Source: Bugula neritina (lineage: Eukaryota; Bryozoa; Gymnolaemata; Cheilostomatida; Bugulidae). Taken from it: DNA of 64,000 nt. The stretch's first letter is position 1, and each line of letters opens with the position of its first letter. Below are positions 47,592 through 60,800 of the stretch, piece after piece. The stretch covers positions 4,813,722-4,877,721 of the forward strand of contig OZ037766.1 of assembly GCA_964035545.1 (NCBI GenBank), written 5' to 3'. Under the pieces are notes generated by a model, which had not been told where the DNA came from, did not search any database, and saw only the letters and a list, made by a program, of their open reading frames with translations. The position numbers were made by a program, and so were the translations under genes.

Positions 47592-50500
47592 CTAATTTCC
47601 ATCATTTGTGGAATCACCACTAATTTCCACAGCCTTGGCTTCCCCCACAGCAGCGATATCAGCTGAATTGCTTTCCGTAGAATTGTCTTCCGCGCCAGAT
47701 AATGGCTTTCGCGTAGACTTAGCACCATCTTTGCCTTTACTCGGGGCTTTCAACTTGTTCACAAGATCTTCTAAGTTGTTACTTTGTGCCTTCAACTTAG
47801 AGTTGCTAGCCTGCTTGGTAGCGGGTTTTTCTACTTTAGCTACTTTAGGGGGACTCGGTCCAACGGCACCGTCATTCTCAAGACCGCTCCTAGTGCTACG
47901 AGCTCTCTTGTTATTCTCATCTTGTGTGACCATTTCATTGTTGTTGAGAACATTCAGCTCTTGCTTGCGTGGTCTCCCTCTTGGTTTAGGGGCTGATGCC
48001 GCAGGATCCGCCTGTTTGGCAGCATTTGTGGTTGCAGGTTTGGCGTTTAATTTCGCAGTCTCAGCTTCCTTGGCACTCGCAGTATCCTGTCTTCTCCTAC
48101 CTCTATACTTCCTCAACGGTACTTCAGTCTTTTCTAAAGTACAGACAAACAGACAGACAGACATTAAACAATCAGTTACAAGCTCAGCAAATACAGAAAC
48201 AACTCAACTATGAAGCTGCTGTTAAAATCAAGCACTTAGCTTTGCATTATATATTAGAGTTTATAAAATGTGAAAATATGAAGCAGTATTGTTCAACAAA
48301 AATAGGACATGCTGTACACACCTTTAGAAGTGCTTTCAGTCTCCGTAACCTGCAAGTCTTTTTCAAGCCCAACTTCCTTAGACTTAGCTTTAGTTCTACG
48401 AGTTAAAGGACTAGAACGGCCACTTTCAGAGGCAACAGGTAGAGAGAGACCAAGTTTAGCCGAGCCATCCTCACAACTATCCTCGAGGAGAGAACCAAGG
48501 TCTATTATATAAGGAGCCAGCCCTCCGTCCAACAGGGTGGCCACTTCACTATGGTGACTCCTCCTTAAATGACTCTTGCACTCAGACTTGTTGTAAGAAG
48601 TAAACTTGCAGAGCTTACATTTATACCTCCTCCATCCGAGATGCCGCACAGCATGACGTCTGAGATTAGATATGCTGCCATACAGCCTTTTACACTGCAG
48701 ACAAACTAGTTTACGGATATCAATCATCTGGTTGATCTTGGTGGCATCCTCGTCGTCAAGCAAGGGGACAGACTCTCCCTGTATCAGTATTCTGTTACCT
48801 TTGATATCCTTGGCCTTTACGATATCCTCATCGAGTAGCTTGTCGTCTTTCTCATCCTCGGTCGCAGTCTCCACTGAGTCTCCCCCTGATGCCGCCACGT
48901 CCACATCCTCTCTCAGCTTGTACACCTCAGAGCCGTCCGCTGACTGGATCTTCACCACTTCTGGAATCTTCTCAATCAACCTGATGGTTCCATCTGAGAA
49001 CTGCTTTGGTTTGATATTCCTTCTAGACCGACCCTGGGCCAGGGAGGTAGGCGTGGAAGGGGTGGAGGGTGGGGAGACATTCAGCTCCTCCTCTTTGGCA
49101 GCGCTGGAAGGTGACAGCTGTACCAGTATGTCGTCAGCATCAAGTTTGGCTGGTGAGAGTTTCTCTTCACTCTGTTTACTCTTAGGTTCGTCTTTTACTT
49201 TGGCAGCCCTCTCGGTGGATGTGGACTCGCGACTTTTGCCCCGACTAGTAGCAGGTTCACTACCGCTCTCCTTGTCCACACTGCTACTTCCAGCTTTGCT
49301 GATGGACTCCTTACCCTTCTTACTCTGCGTTTCTTTAGGATCCACCTTCTTACCATCAGCTGCCTTAGTGTCTGAAGCCTTCCCTTTCTCTTCAACCACG
49401 TCATTGCTCTGGCTCCCAGACTCTTCGACAGCATTCTCAGCCTCAGCCTCTTTAGAGTCCGCTGTGGTAGCAGCGGTGTCTTTGCCACGCTTAGCGCAGG
49501 ACGCTGTGTGCTGCACCATGTTATTTCTGTTACTGAACGCCCTGTTACAGGTTTTACACACAAAGAGAATTGGCTTTGTAGTGGAGTAGAGCTTCTGGAA
49601 GTCTGGTGGAGGTAGCCCAGCCTTTTTATAGCACGACACCATGTGTAGGCGGAGATACTGGTGTTTCTGGAACACTTTGGAGCAGTTAGTACAAGATCTA
49701 TAATAAGAAAAAATGTATTAAAATTTTTGCTCTGCATTAAATTTCAACTTTTACTGTTAAAACATCTTTTACAAAACAGAACTTCGAGTATTCGTACTCA
49801 CAATTGGACCTTGTTGCTAGGGACTGCACCTGTGTCCCTCTTTTCATTATTTACTGCGGGACTAAATTGAGAGGCCGATAGCGCTGTGCTAGAGGAGCGT
49901 GTTTTATCAGCTTCCTCCGGGAGTTGCTTGCCCCCAGCCACAGGCTCGGTGTACACTCGAGCTCGAATCTTTTCTCTGATTTTGTCAACATTATCCCCTG
50001 TGAGTTGATGAAAGGTCTTCAAGTGTCTGGTGACACCCCAGAACTACAAGTAACAGGAGAGAGCACAATACAGCAGCTGATTCTAAGTATTGTCCTGGAA
50101 TAGGAAATGTTTAATGACCTGACCATAGATAGCTACTATTATAATGAATTATAAATCTGCAGTGAAAAGGCTGAACATAAAAACCTAATTATAGTATTGC
50201 TCATGTGCCAACAGGTCGTGAGAGAGAAGACAAGAGTAAAGCATTCATAAAATCTTGATGGAAACTTGTAATACAAAATAGCAACTCACAACTTCTATGA
50301 ACTCTAACTAGGAATAAATTTTAGGCTTTTATAAAAATAAACTGAGAAGTAGAGAAAAATATGGCTATTAAGAGAACATCAAATCAGGATAAAAATGATA
50401 CATTTTATTGTCATGGAAACAACATTTCCTGAGGTTAAAGATCTGACAAACAGAATAATTATCAGTTCTCAGGATAATTTTACTTTCAACTATTGAATGG

Positions 50501-53500
50501 ATTTCAAAAAATGTAAATTTTTGTATTAGTGAGACTTAGCCTCAACTACTGTTGATATGTTGTTACTTATTAGCAGCATATACTAGCTACTCCACAATTT
50601 ATTCATCTCCAAGAAGTCAAGATGAGTTATGAGCAAACTTTACAATACACAAAGTTGTTCACCACAATTTATATCTAATAAAATTCTCCCAAAATAAAGT
50701 GTAAAGACCAGAAACATAAACCTACTATTACTGAAACAGCAATTGACATCAGCATAGTTTTAGGCTTGTAAAATTTATCCTGAGGAATCAAACTTTTTTC
50801 GAATTCAGAAACTTCAAACATACAGAAAAGTAGTTCTTTAGTATCCAACTTCAGATTATTTCAATAAACTTTGCTTTTGGTGAATATTCTCCTCAACAAA
50901 TTGTATAAATTTCTAGCATACTATACTATGGTTCAACTTCCTTCTCTCTCATTTCCAACAGTTCATAAGTCAAGTTCAACCAGCTATTGACCCGGCATAA
51001 ACAAATCATTGCAATAATAGTGCGATGTGTGAAGCTGTGTTCCATGCCAATCACCTCTCATTATCTGACCAATCGCACACCCTCAAGTCTACGACTGCTA
51101 TCATAACTGAGAGAATAGGCTTTTGCAGTATTACTACGCACTGCAGTATTACTACGTCACTATTACTTGTATACCAAACAAGAATGCAAAATAATACACT
51201 CCATGTTATTGCCATAATTTAAATTGAATAGAAAGACCACAAAACCGCAGGCAGATAGAAATTTAGAACCAAATAATGCCAAAACCTAAGGAGAATTTTA
51301 ATTTAGTGCCAGAAACAGATTCAGTCCAACAGCTTTTCTGGCTCCACCAACACACAATTCAAAATCAAAACATAATTCTGCACAGATTCACAGAGAATCA
51401 TAGCCATTTCCACGCATTGAAGACATTTGGAAGCCACTCTCAGTATCTTTCAAGTGTAGAGTAGCAGTGTAGAGTAGCAGTGTAGAGTAGCAATGTAGAG
51501 TAGCAGTGTAGAGTAACAGTGTAGAGTAGCAGTGTAGAGTAGCAGTGTACTGGCAGTGAGTCGTGTACTGACAGTGAGTTGTGTACTGACAGTGAGTCGT
51601 GTACTGACAGTGAGTATTAACCTAATACCTTGAGTGCATCGTAAAGCAAGAAGGGGGTATTAGGACCCACCTGTGTGAAGACATTCTTGCAATATATACA
51701 CGGGTAGAGTTTTCTGGGTTTCCCCGACTTGCTCTGAACATTCGCAGCCTTAGATGAAGGTACAGTAGTGTCAGAAGGCAAACACTTCATTAACTTGACA
51801 TCAGTATCTTCTTTCTTAGATGTTGATGACTGATTACGAGCTACAATACCATACAACACATATAATACATATAAGAGCAGGTGAGTGGAGTAGCGGAATA
51901 CAATCACTGAAGTAGATTAGATAGCCGACGGTGTAAGACGTAAACACAACACAACAGAACAAGTAAAACATATTAATAACAAGTTTATTGCGTTACAAAA
52001 ATATATTCTGAAAATAAGGCACCAAACAGAGTATACCCCCCTTTCCTTGTATTCAATGCTAACATTTCACAGCTTAGCCCAGCTCACACTACTGACTAGC
52101 TACTTCAAGTTTGGGAACTTGAATTTTGCGTTCAAGCCGATATTTTTTGTACTCGAGAGTAACTAGGTGAATTAGATGACATAAAACTACAAACAGCATA
52201 TACTTCTTCGTTCATTTACCTCTAGAAGTAGAGTGAGATTTGCTCTTACTGGTGAAGGTCATGTTAACAAAGTCCTCTTCGTCATCCTCGTCTTGCCAGT
52301 CTGCGATGAATGCATCGATACGTCTGCTGGGCCTCTGTCTCAGACTCATATTAGGGTAGCCATCTGCAACCACACAAACAGATGACACTTTACGACGGAA
52401 CTCTAACTGCTATTCTAGAATGTTCACAAGGTCAAGGTTAAAACTTGTGATTTCTGTGAGAAAGTTGGGTCTCAAATCAAATTTCTTTAAACTACAGCTG
52501 AAGTCATCGCAAGTTGGTGACATGAAGTCAGTGTCAATGAATGAAAATTATCAACGAAAATATATTAAATTCAACACAAAACTCCCTAGTAAAACATTTA
52601 AATAGATTCAGAAGAATATGAACTCTGAGCAGAGTATGTCAGACACATACCTCTTGGCTCAACTGTGGTGACTGCCTCAGCTTTATCTGAAGGATTAGAA
52701 ATAGACGAGGAGCGACCATCTGCCTCTGAGCCAGCAGCCACTTGGGAGACGGCACACGAGACCCCTACAAGACAACTTCATTATGAAGAACGTAGGCTAC
52801 AGCGGCAAGGCTATCAGAATTATATATTAGAGTTTTCCTTCCTTGTATCACTGTCCAACTTTCATAGGAAATAATTAACCGCCAGAAAGAGTCAAACTGA
52901 AAAATTGTTTTCTCACTCTCAAATCACAGTTTGTGTGAAAATCCAGCTTGCAAGAAAATTCTCAACCAAATGCTGTCACACAGACTTGAAACAATTGCAT
53001 AATAACTATTGAACACAGGATATTTAATATTCGACATTCACCGCACATGACATATCCAACACATCTTCAAGCAAATGTGACACTATGAACTCAAGTCTAG
53101 ATTTTAGAATGTGACAAAAGTAAACCCAAATTAGGTAACACTATTTGTGGCTATGACTCATAGGCACACCGATACAATTTGGTCGACAACACAATATAAT
53201 TGTCCGGCCAGCTATTGCTAAATGTCTTTCACAGTCCAACACTTTTTATACCACCAGAAAACTCGAAACTCACTGAACCGCCTAGCATAAAAATAAAAGC
53301 ATCAGAAAAACAAACCATAGGAAGGGAATAGGTAATTTGAATATATCATGTAAGGTTAACTTATAGCATATATACTTTCATAGTGTACAAAAGATTTTAG
53401 TAATTACAATGCTTTAAAAATTTTTTAACTGAAACTCCGTTTATAAAACTTTATCTCACTTTTAATATCTCCATGAAGATGATAAACTATATATTGCAAG

Positions 53501-54923
53501 TATTTATTTAAACAACTAAAAATTAGACAACTTCTAGTTTTACAAGAACACAACTCCAGAGCTGTGCTAGGAGCACTACCTTCTATAGGTGATGTCTTCA
53601 TGACAGCGGGCACCTGGTCCCCCAACTTGGTAATATCGGCAGCAGTTGATTTCCTTACTGGCCTCGCCTTTCTCGGAGCAGCAATGGAGCGCTTGTTTGC
53701 AGTTGGCTTAGTACGCTGAGCGAGAAGTTTGTCTGTGTCAGGGTCAGTTGGCTCCACGACCTCCACACCAGCTGGTGGGATAATCCTCTGCAGCTCCTTC
53801 GCATAGTCCCGATATATACCCTGTAATACAATACGAGGCTACTGTTGGACAGTCAGTGTACAATTGCAATTTAAAAAATTATTTAAACCTCTTTTGTTGA
53901 TAAGGAAAGTTAATAGCTGCATAGTCAGGAAGTGACTTTAGACTTGCTATAATTATACAAATTACTCGTAAATGAATAAAACAGGAAAAATTTATATCAA
54001 CACCAAGTCGAGTATTTCATTAAATAATGTTAAGCTAGACAAAGTGGCCAAAGAGGTAAGCAATGTGTTGCTGATAGCCCCAATGAGAAACTAACAAAGA
54101 AATCACTGCATTCTAATTTAAAAAATAAGAAAAGCTACACAATAGTTTTAAGTTATATATAAACATAGCATTCTACAAGTGGTAAAATATTGCCAAAATT
54201 AATCATGAGTTTTAAAAGGGAAGTCCAGAAAATGTCAAGGAGCTTTTGCCATGCAAGCATTCATCGCATCAAAATCAGCTAATATAAAACTTCGGTACCA
54301 CCAAATAATTTTAAATTGGTCAGATTTCACATCTTATATTTTCAATACATTTTTAGTAGGCCCTAATTACAGTTTATAATCGGAAAGAAAAAACAAGTAG
54401 ATGCTAGTGACTCACTCGGCAGTAGACTCTTTTATGGGAGATAAAATTTGCCAACGATCTGAATAAGCTCTTACACTGTCTGCATTCTAATATCGCGTCA
54501 CACTCGTTCTCCAAGTAGCCGACTACTTCTTGAGTTGACGTTGTTCTAGCATTCAGTATCTGAATACAAAATAAAACATCCAAATAGCATAGTTTATCAT
54601 ACAGCTGCTGATATACTATTGGTGGGATTTCTATAAATAACTTTACCTAATCCATAACATAAATTCAATAAATTATAATCAAATAAAACTGGCACCTGTC
54701 AGAAATAACTCTTTACCAAATATTGATAATTATGTACGTGAAATAAAATTAGAATGTAAATTGTGCTGATGTACGGTTATGCACATACCATATATAGAAA
54801 AAATAAAAGTAACCTGCTGATGAATAGGTATGGGAATTGTCTTACCTGCAGAATGGAAGGCAGCCCGAGATCAATTGGCTTGAGAAGAGATGAGATGTCA
54901 GTCTTTTGTGAGCCAGTTGCCAT
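47592..54923 (-). CDS. C2H2 zinc-finger protein, ZNF800-like
   Basis: Nine exons join in phase on the minus strand: 54846-54923, 54416-54559, 53580-53820, 52651-52764, 52220-52363, 51671-51840, 49802-50043, 48322-49697, 47592-48133, giving about 1016 residues. The start is MATGSQKTDISSLLKPIDLG. A first C2HC finger (ECRQCKSLFRSLANFISHKR, then VYC) is the part most like vertebrate ZNF800. A second finger, YPCIYCKNVFTQ + FWGVTRHLKTFH, is split by an intron. Four more begin CTNCSKVF, CKTCNRAF, CLQCKRLYG and CKLCKFTS; the last two are adjacent. Long acidic/Ser-rich linkers separate them. The last exon has an AT-hook (KPRGRPRK). This suggests a nuclear DNA- or chromatin-binding protein. It is longer than human ZNF800 (about 660), mainly through the linkers and tail. 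Confidence 0.85.
51453..51614. repeat. Two adjoining minisatellites, 13 bp and 18 bp units
   Basis: About eight copies of AGTGTAGAGTAGC (51453-51547) change into about four copies of GTGTACTGACAGTGAGTC (51545-51614). Both lie in the intron between the YPCIYC exon and the exon at 49802-50043 of the zinc-finger gene. The array ends about 55 bases from the exon. Confidence 0.88.
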
Positions 54924-57835
54924 GACTCACACTCTTTAACTCTCTCCGGTATTGCCTTAATAAACAATATAATATAATGTTATTTGTATAACTAAACAGT
55001 ATTACTCTTCAGTATTACCTTCATAACAAATAATAAAATATTATAAAATAGTATTTGTGTATGGAAGCTGAATTTAAAGTTGGACACTGCAAATAGTTTT
55101 TAATTTCAGCACTCAGAATTTCCATTTGTATCATATTAATATGTAATTTAACAGATTTAAGATTGGTAATCACAAATGATCACGATTATAGTTATAACCA
55201 AAATTTCCATTTTGCTTTATGAATATACGATCAATAATATTATTTACACATAGGAATTACACAAGCATTTGAATTATTGAAACTCTGAAAGAAAAAATCT
55301 GCAGTAAAAGTATTACTATGAGTATTAGCTGATCAGTAAACGAGTTCTACGTAGCAAATAGGCTTGTGTAAATGGAGACTAAATTAAAAACGGTAAAAAT
55401 TGCAAATACTATTCATAGCAGAATAAAAATATTAAACTAAAATAATCATCTTGATACTGATAAAACTACAAACGTATAGGCGCGGTGACTAGACCAATTC
55501 TATATGCGACATACCCTGACCCATTTCAAACTTAATCACAATCGCAGTGACAATGGCTAAGGTGAAACTGCAACTACATGCTCATAAGTCATTAGTCATA
55601 TTCAATCTCATGTAGCCTATAGGCATAGCTCTATTAAAATAAAGTGTTACATTGCAATTAACGTCACTATTAAATTCACTTTGACTACCACTTCACCCAG
55701 ATTGCCAGCACTAGTCATAGTGAAGACTATAATCCTAATATTGGCCATAGGCATAATATTAATGCTAATACTAATAGTAGATGTAATAGCTGATGCTAAA
55801 ATGAAATTAGCCATTTAATATGTATATTTTATATTATCACCTATAATGTAATTTCACTCTTTAGTTTTACATTCATCTTGCAGTTGAGTTGGAGAATAAA
55901 TCAATAAATTTTAAAATCAACATAAATATGAAAAGCAACATATTTTATTATTATTTTATTATTATTTTATTTCCTATTATAAATTATTAATATATTAATT
56001 TTAAGTTTAATTAAACCTAATCTTCATGATTTTAATAATAATAATAACAGCTAATGTTACTACATATTTAATTTTATATTACTATTACTAGTATTAGTAT
56101 TACTATTAGTATTAGTATAACATAAAGTTTAACTATAAGTATAACAATTACATTACTAACAACTACAAGTAGGCTATAACCTAAACTATAATTATTACTA
56201 TTATTATTACTTATACTCTTATAGTCATACTATTAGTATCAGTATGAGTATTAGTATGCATCACTAGTAGAGTAGTACTATTAGTATCACTATTAGTATA
56301 AGTATTAGTATTACTATTACTATTAGTATTACTATTAGATTTAGTATAACTATAAGTATAACTATAAGTATAACAAAATAATTATTAAATAAAATATTAC
56401 CATTACTATTAGAAATAACTTCAACTAGTACTGCCAACAATACGAGTAACTTTACTTTGATGACATGATACTATTATTATTCAAACTTCTTTTAATTTAA
56501 GCATGAACGTTCAAATTTAACTTTTGCCCTCAAGTTTTGGTTTGGGGTTATGAGTGAGTTATCACTTCAATTTCACATTTTTGACTAAATATAAATGTAG
56601 TTTGATAAGTTATTTAGTATTAAAACAGATGGTCTAATTTTTACGTAAAACATACCAAGAAGGGTAGAGATTTTTGTAGCTGGGTAAATAAATTCTTGAA
56701 CGACTATACGTATATAAGAAGTTAAGGAAGTTTCTTTTGTTGCGTTTGGGCGCAATCAAGAAAATATTCTCTATCTTGTCAGAGAGGCCAACAATTGTCG
56801 CAATGCATTGTGGTATATTATCGTGTCCGGTTACCCGACTGGCGCGGAGTTGTTACCCCTCAAATTAAAAGTCCCTGATAGGTTCGCAAGCAAAAATCAG
56901 CCACTAAAATAATGTATTACAAAAGCAACTTAATTTCAGTTTTGCATGTGATGATTAGTAACTTTAGATAATAATTAAAGCCAAATTAAACTTATCACCA
57001 TAGACATCAACCATACTGCCATTTATCAAGTACCGAAAAGGAAGACCTTGCAGATTGATACAAAATTTAATTTTACTCAAAATGGGTTATAGTTGAAGTC
57101 TTTTCAATTCAAACAATGAGCTGTTGTTTTTAGCCTATAGGCTTTTGCTGCTTTAGTTACAGCTTAATCATTCATAGTATATAGCTTATGCTGCAACACA
57201 AATAGATCTACAATTTCCAGTTTATAGTAGCCTTCATTAAATTTGGTAATTTCCAAGACAAAATGTATTATACAATTTAAAAGCTTGTTAAACACGCTGT
57301 AAAGTTAATTAGAAATATTTGAACTTTATTATGCAGTAAAAACAGTTGATGGGCAAAACTGCTGGACATGTAAAGAATGCTAGAAAGTTATTTATTATAT
57401 TATTATATTTATCTCATTTGATTACATGCAAATTAACATCTGCAGAAAGCATATTATCACAAGAACAATCTATAGATAAGACAAAAGTGTGCATATAACA
57501 GAGATATAAGAGCAATGAAAAACTTATATATTTATTTAATCATATATATATATACATATATATATGAGAAATCAAACTATGTACACCTATATAACATTAG
57601 AGGACAATTATTGGTTTAAAAAGGATTATTTACAATCTACTCTAATATTAAACAAATAAAACACAAACTTTTGAAATTAAATTACCATTTAATGAAACAA
57701 ATAAAACTCTAATGATATCAGAATGATGAATGAATTAAACACAACTTCACTTTATAGTAACTGTGCATGCGTATTCCATCACAGAAGGTATGGGCTGAGC
57801 ATCTCTATCTACAGTAAATCATGCAGCAATGGCAC
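54924..57835. other. Upstream region of the ZNF800-like gene, with simple repeats
   Basis: About 2.9 kb between two minus-strand genes. TATTAG/AGTATT runs occupy about 56080-56345. Around 56740-56880 the sequence becomes richer in GC and CpG (for example CGACTGGCGCGGAG), which would suit a promoter or first non-coding exon of the zinc-finger gene. This is inferred from composition only. A short ATATATATACATATATATAT tract lies near 57543. Confidence 0.45.
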
Positions 57836-60800
57836 CTATACATTGTACATTGTGTGGCCATCTGTTATCTGACTAATTTCCACAACTTCCATTCCTTGTG
57901 GAGTGTCTATTCTCTCCAGCCCGCCTGATGGTGATTTGACCTACAGAACCAAACTATTTGTTACGGCTGTGCTTTACAGAAGCTCTACAAGGTTTACAAT
58001 GGCATCAACTTAGACATGGAAAAGATAGCTTTGCAAAAGTTTCAACTATTCCCATGGTTTTAGCACATAATTAAACATGATTCTTAATGCATTATAAATC
58101 ATAATGAAAACATATAATTCATAATGAAATTTTAATAATTGTCATAATATTATGTTCAAGCATAAACTTAACATCTGGCTTATTAATTTTATGATTATTA
58201 TAATGACAAAGCCAGTAATTATTATGAAATTAACTCCAATGAATGCAACAAGAATGTATTAGCTATTACTGAATATGTTCACTTATATTATTACTTATCA
58301 AACACAAGTTTGCACCAAAACTCCAACTCTTAGAGAATTATAACCAACACCAACTATAGAAACATTGGTAATGTTTTGGAAAACATCAATACGAGGTCTC
58401 CAACATGTCAGCAACCATAAGAAGTTATCCTCTCCTAGAAGCTCATCTCATTACACACACATACCAGGTAGATGATGTTTCCGCCGGCAGCCTTGATCTG
58501 CTCCAGTTGCTCCTCCGTCAGCGTGACAGTCTGTAGGTCGTCTGATTGGTCAGCAGTTAAATCTGTGTGTATCACAGTGTCAGTCTCGCCAGCCAGACTT
58601 TGGTGGACAGTAGGCAGAGTGTGCACTTGCGGACTCTCTGCTTTGTTAGCCTCGTTTGTTGAGATCATAGCGAGTGTGTCTAACCCACTAGCGCCCTCTA
58701 CGTACGACCCCGACTCTTTTATCACCTGCGTTTCATATGAGAGTTTATTAATGAGCATCACAGCAGGATGAGTGGATGATGTATTGAGAAAAAAGGCAAC
58801 ATCTTTGGCAAAAGCATCTTATCCCATATAGAAAAGAGGAGCAAAACACAAACATTTATAGTGAAAGAATAAACAGCTTTTCAGAAGCTTAAAATAAATA
58901 TAAATTATACACAATTATAATACAATAAGTATTACAATATTAATTATTATTATAATAATTATAATATAACTATATAATAATTATATATAATAAAATATAA
59001 ATTAACTTCATTCAAATACCAACTAGTCATGATAGTGAAGGACAGGAAATGACAAGGGAATGCTGCCTCTGCACCCTACATGATGCCGGGAACCACTATT
59101 AGTTACTAACCTTGAGATACAGCTCATTGTCGCCAACCATCTCGCCCTCCGTAGTCAGGTTGCTGAAATCTGGCTGCTCCTCCATAAGCTCAGTAGTTTG
59201 CTGGGTAGGGGGCGCGTGCTCAACAACCATATGCGACATGGCAGGGCGTATGGTGCCCTGGTCTACTATGAGTTGCTGAGTGGCATTCTGGTGTACAGCA
59301 ATCTCAAAGACCTGAGAGTTTCCTGTAGACTGAACAGCCTCGGCAGGCAGACAGGATGGAGTGTGTTTATCCAGAGCATTCTGATTCACAAATATCTTCT
59401 GGCAGGTCGGACACTGAGTCAGGCACATCTAATAAAGACAATACAAACGGTATGTGCTAACTCCTCCCACCTACATCTCCCTGCTGTCTAGCTCCTCCCA
59501 CCTACACGCCCCTAATGTCTAGCTCCTCCCACCTACATCTCCACATTGTCTAACTCCTCCCACCTACATCTCCACATTGTCTAGCTCCTCCCACTTCCCA
59601 CATCTCCTGTAGCTTTGTGTCTAGCAGCTAAGATATGACCTGGTTTTAGCTAATTTCAAACTTGAACAGAACTTCTCAATGAGTGGTCACCAGTTTCAAA
59701 CATTATTCAGCTGATAAATCATACAATTATTATATAATATAATATGTGGAACTTGTAATGTATACGTAATATATATGAAACTTGCAATGTATACATAATA
59801 TATGTGGAACTTGCAATGTATACATAATATATGGAACTTACGCATACATCTGCTGCATATAACCACAAGCCACTTGTGATGAAATACGGTTGCAGAGAGA
59901 AGCTAACCAATACAATGACATGAAAACACGGAACTATAATAAGCACAGAGCAGTCCAAACAGTAAGGGTTTAACCCAACTGTAGTATGACTCACAATCAT
60001 AGACTTAGCTACATGATACAAGCATGAGAATTACACATCATATTGTCTAACCTGGAGACTAATGCTATTAGTAGGCTGTGGCTTCTCATTAGATGGAACA
60101 GAGGCTATGCTTGTAGAGACAATGGTGGGTTCTGGAGCTAATGGCTTCACTATACGAGGGTGGGCAGTGAATTGCGATTGTAAACCAACTTTAGAGGGAT
60201 AAGATTTGGTTGCCATCCTGATTGGTTGATTCGAAGCCTGAGAGATGCGTTTCAAGGGTGAGGCTTGCTTGTTAATCACCAGCCTTCCATAACTGATAGA
60301 ATAATAAACAACCAACACTGCTACAAGTTATGCCTTAAAACAAATTTTGCAAGTGGTAAATTTTGAGAATAGAAGTTTGCTTATATGCAAGATAGAGCTG
60401 TGGTTACTGGAAGAAAGGAACAGATTGTTCATATAAAGTACAGGACTAGAGCCACTATTGTCAAATTATATCTGCTCCTGTGCCAGTCGGAGCCCTTCAG
60501 GCATGATGTCAGAGTGGCTTGAGATAGTTCATACCCACTTAAAGGGTAACAGCAATGAAAATGCGAGTTTTACCAAATTACCTGGATGCAAGATACAGTA
60601 AAGTACAATTAATGGTAGTTCTGGAGGATTGTATACATACCAAGTATCTCCCACCAGTTCTATTGATGTCTGCTGTTGCTACCATTTCCTGTTAACACTC
60701 ACCTGTCTATGTTGAAGTCTTTAATGATAACCTGGTCTCTTCCTTCAGAGGCCAATTTGGACTCTAGGGCTAAGAATCTCGAGGCTGCGAGTTCCTTCTC

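Noticed and set aside
47608-48213. A 201-codon plus-strand open frame
   Set aside because: It is antisense to the last exon of the zinc-finger gene and has no motif of its own.
48672-49589. A 305-codon plus-strand open frame
   Set aside because: It lies wholly opposite the large zinc-finger exon on the minus strand, whose frame shows real fingers; the plus frame is a Ser/Leu-rich shadow.
49195-49737. 180-codon minus-strand frame overlapping the zinc-finger exon
   Set aside because: It is in another frame of the same exon. The phase-consistent splice to 49697 selects the frame with C2H2 fingers instead.
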